The notes beneath the pieces were generated by a model. That model was not told where the DNA came from. It worked only from the letters and a program-made list of their open reading frames with translations, and ran no database searches. Shown here piece after piece: positions 54,332 to 64,000 of a stretch of 64,000 nt of DNA (position 1 is the first letter of the stretch; the number at the start of each line of letters is the position of its first letter). Origin of the DNA: Polytrichum commune (Eukaryota > Streptophyta > Polytrichopsida > Polytrichales > Polytrichaceae); NCBI GenBank assembly GCA_950295325.1, contig OX485807.1, forward strand, positions 33,386,440 to 33,450,439. Direction: 5' to 3'. A program made the position numbers and the translations under genes.

Positions 54332-57300
54332 CTACTGTGGTGATTCATCATTGTAGTCTGCCTCTGTATCCTCCATTTGCATAGCAAGCTGCACCTCGTT
54401 GCTAGAAAGCTCCCTGGAACTTGATAAAATAGGTGGCATTGCTACGGCATCATCAGCGACATGATGTGCCATCAATCCCTGAGTTACAACATCGTCGCAT
54501 AAGCTTAGGCAGTGTAGATCTGGTCTTCCTTCAGCCATGGAAGTCACTCTCACACTTCGTGCTTCTTTGTGTAGAACTACCTTCCATCCAGGATGTGCCA
54601 CATCGTCAACAAAGAAGACCTGTTGAGCATGAAGAGGAAACGCAAACGAATCTGATGAGTACGGAATGGTACGGTCAATGTTCACGAGAGTGAAACCGTA
54701 CTCATCTCTTTTCATAGTTGCCCGTGGCCCAATCCACGTGGCGCGGACCCACTTACAATACAGTAGGAGTATTTCGAACTTCCCATAGTCAACCCCAATA
54801 ATCTCTTCCACCCACCCCACGTACTCCACGTTTGCAAGCCTGTGATTCTTGTCCTTTCTGCTGGAACGACAAAATTGTGAGAATGTTGCAGCTACTCCGC
54901 TGTCGCACGTTGACAAGTGGCCCTCTGCTCCTCGCACACGTATATGGTTCCCGTATGCATACATGTTGCGATACGATTTTGCCTCGCATGAAGGTGGTAG
55001 GACAAGGCCAAGAATATCTTCATAGACCTCTGTGCCTGCTGCCACATCCCGTTGCACCGCGATAGGAAACCACTCAGAAAACTGCTCATTCCTTGCAATT
55101 GCTGGATACTCTGCTTTTCTGCCCCGTGATCGACGACGTATCTCTGCACGCATTCTGTGCCGCGCTTCCATCTCCAAGTAGTGACGTCTGATTGGAAGCC
55201 ACAGTGGATGGAAGTTTTTTTACATAACAAAAACAGCCGGCAGATAAATGTAAACGTCATCAACATCTAATTCCCTAGTCATGTGTTGCAATATGATGAC
55301 TGAAATTAGTACGCAATAGACCTTTGTTGACTATAGAGTCATATTGTCCCTTCTAGACAGAGTGCATGACTAAAACATGTGATGCTTACTATCTGTTAGT
55401 CATGTGTTGCAATATGATGACTGGAATTAGTACGCAATAGACCTTTGTTGACTATAGAGTCACATTGTCCCTTCTAGACAAAGTGCATGACTAAAACATG
55501 TGATGCTTACTCTCTGTATGACTGTAGAGGCTCAGCATTCGTGAGAACAAACTCGTGAATCCGTGCCCTCAGCTCTGATGTCAAGAGTCGATATCGACCT
55601 GTACCCTCCGCGTCCTCACTCTTGGCCCCTACTTCCTCCTCATCATCCCAAGTCCTTCTGCGTGTTAGCTCACAGTCTTGCATGTACTCTGTGCAAAATC
55701 CTAACGCCTCCTCTATTGTGTACCCCCTCGCCATGGATCCCTCAGGTTTTGCTCGTTGCCTAACATAGCCCTTCAGTCTCTTCAGGTACCGCTCAATAGG
55801 ATACATCCATCGGGTGTGTACGGGACCACATATATCCAACTGCTGCACCAGGTGAATGGGGAGGTGCGACATGACATCAAAGAATGAAGGTGGAAAAACC
55901 ATCTCTAGCATGCATAGAGTCTCAGCTGTGTACTCCAATAACTGTTCCATGGACGAGGGATCTACGGATTTTGCGCACAATCGTACAAACACCCGGCTAA
56001 GCCGCATTATTGCCACCCACGTATCCCTGTCTAAGAGAGTGCGCAAACACAAGGGGAGCAATTGTTGCATCAAGACATGGTAGTCATGAGATTTCAGCCC
56101 CTTCAAGTCCCCATCCGACGCAATGCATTTTGCAAGTTGGCCAGCGTAGTTCGTAGGAGTCTTCAAATTGCGGATAATGTCTATGAATTTTGCCTTCTCT
56201 TCTTTCGATAGTACATATGGAGCTGTTGGAAGTACGACAGACCCAGGTTTCCTTCCTGGAAGAGGGTGCAAATATGGTCGAATGTTGGCCTCTTTTAAGT
56301 CTAGCCGGGCCTTCAAAGTGTCACGGACTCCCCAAATTGTTTTCATCACGTTCTCGCAGATGTTTTTTTCGCAGTGCATGGGATCCAAAAGATGTCTAAT
56401 GAGGAGGTCCTGCCAGAAATCCCAGCAAAGCATTCCAGCTTCAGATTTACTCACTTTCGACAAAGACTCTTAAGCATTCATTAAAAATATATACGTCCAT
56501 ATTTTGTTTCATCCATACTGGCAGTCATGGATTTCAGAAATTGCACTATTCACAGTCACTCTTCTTACCAACCAGGTTACTAGAGTCAGTCAACAATTAT
56601 AACTGAACATACTGGAACCAGTGATTGATTTCAGAAATTGCACTATTCACATTCAACCTGCTAACCGTATTTGTTACTAGAATCAGTCAACAATTCTAAC
56701 TATCAGTTACTGGAACCAGTGATTGATTTCAAAAATTGCACTATTCACATTCAACCAGATAAGCATGTTTGTTACTAGATTCAGTCAACAATTCTAAATG
56801 TCAGTTACTGGAACCAGTGATTGATTTCAGAAATTGCACTATTCACATTCAACCAGATAAGCGTGTTTGTTACTAGATTCAGTCAACAATTCTAAATGTC
56901 AGTTACTGGAACCTGTGAATGCGCTAAGTACCTGCCAATACGGAAGCTTGTACAGAGCGGAGAGCCGCTTCACTCCGGTGCGCTGAATGGGGTCGCCTTC
57001 TCCTCCACCTCTTCTTCCCTGTGACTCTTGCAGGAAGGACAATCTTTCTTGTGTATAGCCCTTGATGTCGCATCCTGTTAGAATTGGAGGGGGAGGTCGG
57101 TACTCTTGTTGACCATCAAATGAATGCCTGAGCCTACGATATGGATGCCATCTACTGAGATACCGGCGGTGACCTAAATATACATTTTTTCCGAGAGCCT
57201 TTGACCGCCGAGTTGTAACATCTGGCCCACACTCGGTACACGCTCTATACCCTTTTGTGACTTGGCCAGATGTGAGTCCGTACGCAGGGAAGTCGTGAAT

Positions 57301-59056
57301 GCACCAAAGAAGTAGAGCCCGTAGTTTAAAATGTTGTCTTGGGGGCTCTTCAGACACATCTATGGCTGGTACCCCTTTCCAAAGTTCCAAGAGCTCTTCA
57401 ATCAATGGAGTAAGGTACACATCGATGTTCTCCGAGGTCACGCTCTCGCGACCTGGAATAAGCAATGCAAGCATGATGAAAAATGGCTTTGTCACTAGTC
57501 ATGCAGACAAATTATAGTAAACCTTCTTACCATGCTCGTTACTAGATGCAGTCAACAATTCTGAGTGTAGATACTGGAACCAGTGACTGGTTTTAGAAAT
57601 TGCACTATTCACAGTCACACTATTACCATGCTGGTTACTAGATGCAGTCATCAGTTCTGAGTGTAAGCAATACCTGGAATAAGCAATGCAAGCATGATGA
57701 AAAATGGCTTTGTCACTAGCCATGCAGGCAAATTATAGTTCACCAGAAGGACCGGCCATGTCGAGTGACTGAGCGACTGGTTTCCGAACGGATTCACACC
57801 GTCCAATGCCATCCCCAAGCGTATGTTCCTATGCTCATCTGTAAAGTTGGCATCCAACGAATCAATATGCTTCCAGGCCTTCGAGTCGGGGACGCATTCC
57901 ACATTAATACCCTCCTTCTTCTGATTGGCATGCCATTTGTTAAGTTCCGCCAATCTTTTGCACCGGTACATGCGCTTCAGACGGGGAATCAACGGAAAGT
58001 GGCGTAGGATTTTGGATGGGATTGGGCTGGACTCCGACTTGTATCTCGGGGCGTTGCACTTTGGACAGGACTTCGCATCCTGCAACTCCTTCCTGAATAG
58101 GCAACATCCATTGCGGCATGCATGAATGTTGTTATAGGACAGTCCTAGCTTCACCACATACTTCCGGGCTTCATAGTGGGAACGGGGTAGGTAATTGTCG
58201 CTTGGAAGGAGAATATGTAGCAGTTGAAGTAGTTCATCAGCAAATGCATTCGATACTCCAAACACCGCAAAGCAATTGAGGAGCAGCAGAGTTGCGACCA
58301 AGCGACTTGTTGTGGCACCTGCAAAGAGGGGAGTTCGGGCATGCGCAAGTAATTCCTCCATTAAATATGCCGTGCAATCCCCTTCCTCCCCGGGGATTGC
58401 GTCGTCCTCCTCCACATCGTCTGTTCTTCTACAATCCTCACGGTCTTCGTCCTCGAGGTTATCGTATCTAGAGAGGCACTCCATGATCATTCTTATTGCG
58501 TCCATGCCCCCATTGTTGTTGTCCAGCTGATGAGGGCTTTCCCTAACTTCCTCTTCAACAAGGTCCTGTTCCGCATCCACGAGTCCAGCCTGAACATAGC
58601 ACACCCCCGGAATTAATAGTTGAAAGTATTTTAGCACTGGAACATTACCTGATTGCGTGTCCGATATGACTGGATTTAGTGAGAATGCATGACTAGTTTT
58701 GGTGGGATGTTACTTATGACAGTCAACCTTGATTAGAATCAGTCATATGTGACTAGACCTAGTCACAAATTCTAATAAAAACCAGTAATGTTGGCCATGC
58801 CATATTGAACTGTTCTAGTCATATTTCAGCTGTTCTCCTAGTAGTTATGTAGACATACCAAAATAGGCACAGTGAATTGAGGGTCTCTTCCGATGGTTCT
58901 GAGATGCTTGCGAATGGTTCCCCTACTGATGCAACGACCTCCCATACAGTTCCTGCATGGGCAACGGTAATGCGTTAGCCCCAATCTATCTGCCTCTCTC
59001 TCCTCTAGTTCCCAGAGGTGGAGGTCGCTTGCCCCCGTCGCTCCACGCCTAGCCAT
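54332..59056 (-). CDS. CACTA Tnp2-like transposase, five coding blocks
   Basis: Blocks 59056-58838 (about), 58637-57651, 57495-56899, 56463-55507 and 55177-54332. The first, MARRGATGASDLHLW, holds the Cys-rich transposase-associated domain (CPCRNCMGGRC). The second holds the catalytic-domain signature IHACRNGCCLFRKE, CPKCNAPRY, HFPLIPRLKRMY, LGMALDGVNPFGN and YNLPAWL. The third continues with IDVYLTPLIEELLELW. The fourth has the DUF4218-type LLDPMHCEKNICENVMK and HLPIHLVQQL. The fifth has the DUF4216-type region (QVFFVDDVAHPGWKVVLH). Exact splice sites were not all fixed. The segment VTKPFFIMLALLIPG occurs twice (ends of blocks 2 and 3), so the gene may be damaged there. Confidence 0.85.
55276..55514. 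repeat. 121-bp tandem duplication inside the CACTA element
   Basis: TAGTCATGTGTTGCAATATG begins at 55276 and 55397, and the two units differ at only a few positions. It lies between transposase blocks 4 and 5. Confidence 0.9.
56525..56920. repeat. 97-bp tandem repeat, about four units, inside the CACTA element
   Basis: TTGCACTATTCAC recurs at 56541, 56638, 56736 and 56833. Each unit includes TACTGGAACCAGTGATTGAT and CAGTCAACAATTCTAA. A diverged fifth copy lies at 57540-57660. It lies in the gap between transposase blocks 3 and 4. Confidence 0.85.
57450..57735. repeat. Direct duplication of a transposase segment around a repeat unit
   Basis: ACCTGGAATAAGCAATGCAA GCATGATGAAAAATGG occurs at about 57450 and 57671, each followed by TTTGTCACTAG. 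The DNA between is one copy of the 97-bp repeat. One copy must be out of place in the mature message, or it contributes a repeat-bearing intron. Confidence 0.75.
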
Positions 59057-60435
59057 TTGTCAATGTAAGGCGGTCAATGCCACTTGCTCCTGTTCAGAAA
59101 ACCACACGGAATTGAGCGTGGGAACTAAAAACCCTAATCACACTACAATTTCACAACATGGATCTTGACTGATTATGCCAGAACTCTCAGTTTAACCATC
59201 AAGTTCACCAAATGACTGCTACCAATATCTAGAATACTAGACTCACTGCCACACGTACTCCCCCCCCCCCCTTCATGTAAGCTTAAAAGAGAACTTCAGA
59301 CTGGAAGGATTTTGGTGGCAGTCTTTAAAGTCTATATCTGCTTTAGGATCATCCAACTTATGGACGCCCTAGCTTGCAAGACTCACCTAGGTCAGTCATA
59401 AGTTTGGTTTTTGTGATTGTACAAAGTCACAATCCTTCTTCATATAGCCAGTTCAGTAGTGAGAAGTTTGGTTCATGTGACTGACTAATAATTCAGAGTA
59501 ACAACATCCTCCACAAATTGATATACTATAATAGTTAAATTTGCCAACTATAATAAAATACCAATAGATATGAAGTCTATAAACAACCTATGACACGAGT
59601 TCATGAAATCGCGCAGTCAAGTGTCTCAAATGCTTCAACAATTAGGCACGTGCATAAAAATCCCACTGAAATCAAAAAATATAAATCAAGTCCATTGTCA
59701 ATGTTAAATGTATTGTTAGTTGCTGAACTCATAGTACTTCAGCCAGTTCAATGACCAACAACTTTTGTATGTGGAGAACAATATAGGTATTGCAATTTTA
59801 TTCAGCATATCAAGTCAACTACATATCAAGTCAACTACATATCAAGTCAACTACATATCAAGTCAGACTACATATTCAACATATCAAGTCAACTACATAT
59901 CATGTCACTGCCGTCAGTTACATGAACCAAACTGCTAACTACTGAACTCTCTATGTGCTGACTTTTTATGTGACTTCGCACCGTCACATAAACCAAAAGT
60001 ATGACTGACCCTGGTCAGATCATCCTTCAGCAAAAAGGAATGAAGAAGGGAGCAAGGGTTGCGACCACATGTTTACAGAATTCGATCCTTGGTTGATTGC
60101 TAGCAGTCATACGATGCAAATATGTATCCATTACTCTTATTCTTTATTCCACTTACCACTAGCTGCCAAGAATCACACATATCATAAATACTCATCAAAA
60201 GCTCACATGTGATGCAACTTCCCACAACTTCCCACAACTTCCCATTCATATTCAATTGAATAGAGTGCTCTTCATGACTTATCATAAATCACCAAGTGTC
60301 CTATGACGTCCTCTCTATCTAGAAGCCCATACTGAATCCAACATAGTAATCACCTATCAACACTCTATATAGTGTTAAGCCAAACAACAGTCTACGGTGA
60401 TCTATCAAATGCAATAATTAAGAGTTCCATGAATA
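59057..60435. other. CACTA flank and unassigned DNA
   Basis: Holds a C10-type homopolymer (about 59260-59272), subterminal AGTCA motifs to about 60010, and a 16-bp tandem repeat at 59806-59905. No gene recognised. The expected 3' exons of the MSI4/FVE-like gene are not here. Confidence 0.5.
59806..59905. repeat. 16-bp tandem repeat CATATCAAGTCAACTA
   Basis: Five to six units, some with small insertions. Confidence 0.85.
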
Positions 60436-61564
60436 TTATTCACTTGAGGCATGGAAGTGAAGTATCCACACTGCACACCTGTGCCCTGTATGTTGAAAGA
60501 AAAGTCCGTAAGGCACCTTCACTGGTTGCTTAAATTTACTTGTATCAAGTGTCTTGCCCACCTGTAATATTAGACAACATTAGAAACTACTTGACAAGAT
60601 TTCGATTTAATATTGAAGTGACGAGGGACATAGTTATTCAAACTTGACTCTTCACAAACCAGCGTGCAATCTCAAAGGTGCAGCTAACTGGGACTCGAAA
60701 TGTGAGAACTCACAGAAGGACCAACTGGAGACAAACTAAAATAAGGCAAAAAACTCTAACCTTCTCATAGTCCCAAACATTAAGCAATCCATCCTTAGCA
60801 CAGCTTCCGAAAACGGATGCTCTGTCAGGACACCACTGCACATTGCAATCCACAAGGTCATTCATTAAGATAAGTGGGCCTGATTTGGTTAATCGGACAC
60901 CTATGTTTGAGTGGTGTGTGGGTAGGTGCAGATTGAAGATTGGACACCAAAGAGACCTGTGTTTGAAAGAGATTCGACCCTGTGCTCAAAAATTGTCAAC
61001 CATTCTAGACTCAACAGTCAACATAATTGGGGTGCCTAGTGGCCTTCTTATGGCTCACCATCAGTGGACTTTAATAAGTTGAAGCAACTCAAGATTAGCT
61101 CGGAAACTTTCATTGATCATGGCTTCTTCATATACATTTGCGGACATACAAATTTTTTAACCTCACGACTCCAAGTAGTATAAGGCAGTTGGAGTTTAAA
61201 GGTTGAGAGTTTTGTCAAGCAGTTACTTCCAATATTCAGCTGACATTCCTTATTTTGTTTTTTATACCCAACATTTTGCAATTTCCAAATGCACTGTGGG
61301 AGAACATCACATTTTCCATGACAAGGATCTTTAGTTGCAAATAAGGGTGCTATACAATGACAAATTACAAATTCCAGTTAACTATGTGTGCAAGTGCTGA
61401 TAAATTTATACAAGTGAAATAATTTAATTACTGCTGATGCAATTGAGTATACCTGGACACACAGTACAGCAGCAGAATGCCCTTCAAATTGCTCAATAGG
61501 AACTCCTTGACCACTAGCTGAAATTTTGCGGTGATCAAACAACCTTACAGAAGCATCTGCTGAC
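60436..61564 (-). pseudogene. MSI4/FVE-like WD40 gene fragment (three exons)
   Basis: Exons 61564-61453, 60835-60761 and 60561-60436, all with GT-AG edges and joined in frame. They read SADASVRLFDHRK and PIEQFEGHSAAVLCVQ, then WCPDRASVFGSCAKDGLLNV and WDYEK, then VGK and PYGLFFQHTGHRCAV. The order and motifs match the last-but-one WD repeats of plant MSI4/FVE, a histone-binding protein that works with histone deacetylase and PRC2 complexes. The message would end at TAA 60436 after HFHASSE, where homologues continue for another WD repeat. Upstream exons are replaced by a PA200-like fragment only 87 bp away. It is therefore truncated on both sides. Confidence 0.7.
60890..61040. repeat. Second copy of the dispersed repeat at 2375-2530
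   Basis: CGGACACCTATGTTTGAGTG, GGACACCAAAGAGAC and CATAATTGGGGTGCCTAGTG match the LpxK intron copy with moderate divergence. It lies in an intron of the MSI4/FVE-like fragment. Confidence 0.5.
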
Positions 61565-61650
61565 CTGTGCATATATCATCACAAGTGCCATGTCAAAAGA
61601 GAAACACAATATTGATGTCATCAGGAATACCTTCTCTGGATGTGAATTAC

Positions 61651-62942
61651 CTCAAAGGAGCGCACAAAATTCGTGAAGAGAGTGGGCAAGAAAGGCTCCC
61701 AATCAAAAGAGCTTCTTGAGTGCTTGATGCAGCGTGCAATAAGAGAAGCCCACTGTAGATTCCAATACCGACAATTGGGAAGTGCTGCCCAGAGGCTAAA
61801 GCACTCAGATATCCAAGCACTGTAGACAGTCATAAACCCAAGCAGATTATAAGATGTTGCATACCCAGAGATGTTATGTCACCAAAAACTTGTCCTCCTA
61901 AACAACATCTTTCAGGGTACTCCTGAGCATCTAAGGATTGTACAATTTCATCCACACTAGGACTAATCCAGGGGGGATCTGGGTAAAACCTCCCACTCCT
62001 AACACTCAAAAGCCTGTAAGCTACAAGTGGCTCTCTGCATACCTTGGGGATTTATTTAGTCCATGTTCTACTGCCTCCATCACAGTTGGAGGCATGAAGA
62101 GTGTGATGAAACCCATAGCTTCCAAAGATGAGTTATGTACCACGTCATCAAGGGCAGGTCTGCAGAAAGGAACAACCTACAAATGAGATATTCTTCTCTA
62201 CTTCTAAAGGGATAACACAAACCACAAACCACAAAATGGTCTAGGCAAGAAATAGATGTTGCAATGCACTATCTGAATTTGATTTGTCCTTGAAAAAGAC
62301 AATAGTTACAAATAAAGGCATCCAAATCAATGCTCAATGACATTTCAATAACCTAAAGAGGCTCTTTTTACGTCTGAAAAAATATTCAATAAATAAGAAA
62401 ACACAGGCTCTTGGAGTTTGTGGAAATATGTTGCGTTGATGATAGATGCTGTCTAGGATTAAGCAAGGATCTAACAAGAACAACAAACACAATAGTGACT
62501 GGTCTCAACCAACAATCCCACTATCTGTAGCAACATCAATTCAAGATATAATCACCGCCATGAAAATGTACGGATGGCATACAGTTTTGAATGAGATTTT
62601 TCATGTTGCAGAACTAGTACATCCCACAACAACCAGAATGGTAATGAATGTTGTCACATCAAATTCAATAAAAGCCTTAACGTACAATCTGTAAAGCAAT
62701 GGGTGGCATCCGTTAGTATGGAGATGTGATTAATTAGGTATTTGGCACCCATCTACAAGACCACAACAATCTAAGTTGTTCGCATGATAGCAACATCTCA
62801 CTTTGTTTGAGGGCAGAATGTGGTTCATTCTTTCTACATAGAGAACATACCGGAATTCAGACCAAATTTCAATTGTTGAATCAGGTTGGAAGTAGTGACG
62901 ACAGCAGCGTACAAGTGTAGTAATAGAGTCCAAGTGGTGCAT
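61651..62942 (-). pseudogene. Proteasome activator PA200 (PSME4)-like fragment, three exons
   Basis: Exons 62942-62851, 62159-62043 and 61819-61651. The two later joints keep codon phase (2 then 2) and use GT-AG. They read YFQPDSTIEIWSEF, RPALDDVVHNSSLEAMGF and LFMPPTV, then LWAALPNC and YWNLQWASLIARCIKHSRSS, DWEPFLPTLFTNF and FEV. This matches the N-terminal HEAT-repeat part of plant PA200, which caps the 20S proteasome. No downstream PA200 exons follow. The next exons belong to a WD40 gene. The start and upstream exons were not found. This is probably a captured or rearranged gene piece. Confidence 0.55.
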
Positions 62943-63773
62943 CTTTAATCCAAGTCCTTCATAGGGTTACCGTCTGAGGATTTCAGAAACAAATCACACA
63001 CTCAAGATTCATAAACTAGATTCTTAGTTTTCCAAAACAAGACTCCAACCTCTACCTTAAGAGTGTGAAGCAGCATTGACTCGTGCTACACTAAGTCAAT
63101 ACAACCAACACTAAAAATCAGCATTTGAAGGCATCAAGTGAAAAGGAACCATGGTGATGAGATGGAAAATTCCCAAAAGTACAGAGAGTCCAAAATGCCT
63201 AGGGTCGGTAAAGCAGAAAAGATGAAAAAAGCAAAATCAATTTTGGAAAGATTCACAAACCTGGATGAAGCGAGGCTTCATGTGTCCCCATTTGGCCAAA
63301 TGTCGACCTTCATGGTAGCCTGGGACTGAGGCAATTAATCGAACCTGGTAGACAAGTTAATCAGAGCCGGGACAAGTTAATCAGAGCCGAAGGCTGGTTT
63401 AGGAGCAGATATAAAGGGTTACATAAAGGATGTGTACATACATTGAGTTAGGAATAAAATGAAGCTCCACTTACAGACAGGACCACAAGATACAAATGAA
63501 TGCAGAAGTGCAAATTGAGAGGTGCAAGTTATCTGAGGGTATACCTAGGTTTTCAATAAGCTTATGCTATGAGCCAGCACTGGTGATTGCAAGTGAACTT
63601 GAAAATAGACTAAGAATTTCATCAAGATTGTTTTCAGAAAGAGTCAGCATGCCCTTAGAGGGAGTGCAAAACCTCAAAATTTATCGAATGCATTGCAGTT
63701 GCTATTGGATATTCTGCAGCATTGTCCCCTCTTAACCCAACAACAAAGGTGAAGTCCAGGACATAACATTCAC
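62943..63773. other. No gene recognised
   Basis: AT-rich sequence with short frames only. A small direct repeat (GACAAGTTAATCAGAGCCG, twice) lies at about 63352-63390. Confidence 0.4.
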
Positions 63774-63902
63774 CTGGTGGGAACAGAAAATGATGCTGAA
63801 GACAAACACAGTCATGCACTAGAGACTGGATTCTGCGAGTACGTTCAGGAAAAAGGTCAACATTCAGGCATGACAGACAAAAATTAACTACATCTACAAA
63901 GT
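63774..63902 (-). CDS. Possible isolated exon, unassigned
   Basis: Bounded by an AATAG acceptor and a CCAG|GTGAAT donor. It reads FVDVVNFCLSCLNVDLFPER then TRRIQSLVHDCVCLQHHFLF. The composition is convincingly protein-like, but I cannot name the family. It lies upstream of the PA200-like exons on the same strand and could belong to them, though phase 1 at its end does not fit the next exon directly. Confidence 0.3.
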
Positions 63903-64000
63903 CTATTGTGATACAAAGAGCTCAGGTGCAGGTTAGACTACCACAACAAAATTTAGTTGGTAATCCTGAACAAAGGTTGCATATCCAGCACATCATTGCA

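Larger units (their letters stand above)
53388..60100 (-). mobile_element. CACTA (En/Spm-type) transposon, right end not resolved
   Basis: The left tip CACTACAAGAAAACCAGCCC is the classical CACTA terminus. Subterminal AGTCAT/GTGACT-type motifs crowd the first 300 bp and recur from about 58650 to 60010. The element encodes a Tnp2-like transposase on the minus strand (59056-54332). The matching right tip was not found, so that end may be lost, and the right limit is an estimate. ACT directly before the tip could be half of a 3-bp target duplication. Confidence 0.8.

Noticed and set aside
62446-62694. 82-aa plus-strand ORF
   Set aside because: No homology signal. It lies in an intron of the PA200-like fragment on the other strand.

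Overview
The window looks like nuclear DNA of a land plant. It holds spliced plant genes on the minus strand (a mitochondrial lipid A kinase LpxK, the plastid photosystem II factor LPA2, and fragments of MSI4/FVE and PA200) together with plant-type hAT and CACTA transposons, many MITEs, TTTAGGG telomere-type repeats and GT-AG introns. The species cannot be named from sequence alone. The long 2A-bearing LINE and the DGQHR-type gene make me lean towards a seed-free plant, but that is a guess.

Layout. 1-2954 is the 5' part of LpxK (four exons, running off the left edge). MITEs fill 3.4-5.7 kb. 6364-9439 is LPA2. 9.4-16.8 kb is gene-poor: one arm of a 1.4 kb inverted duplication (11527-12944, partner at 51864-53280), a 980 bp foldback transposon nested inside a MITE (14183-15473), and a 366 bp tandem duplication. 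About 16.8-28.7 kb is a LINE with an intact 1294-aa ORF1 and a roughly 2330-aa ORF2 (endonuclease, reverse transcriptase, RNase H). The N-terminal 2A-like segment of its ORF2 region has been duplicated in tandem.

29633-51803 is one hAT element with an 8-bp target duplication and subterminal GGTGTCC repeats. Its transposase ORF is split by a second insertion at 35093-50912: a 15.8 kb element with matching AACACTATATTCG termini and a CATT target duplication. Removing the insert and one CATT brings the two hAT halves back into frame. The 15.8 kb element carries a DDE/DUF7869-like transposase on the minus strand. On the plus strand it carries a four-exon gene for a predicted 1610-aa protein that joins a DGQHR (ParB-like) domain, a coiled coil and an FCP1/NIF-like HAD domain. 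About thirty copies of a CpG-rich palindrome, ACGAACG-NN-CGTTCGT, lie in this element and were seen nowhere else in the window. They cluster upstream of the transposase, in the 5' untranslated intron, in every intron and twice in an exon of the second gene. This is the best candidate for an undescribed system.

53388 to about 60.1 kb is a CACTA element (minus strand, Tnp2 type) with one recognisable CACTACAAGAAAA end. 60.4-62.9 kb holds truncated MSI4/FVE-like and PA200-like exon groups side by side, probably captured or rearranged gene pieces. The rest to 64000 contains at most one unassigned exon.
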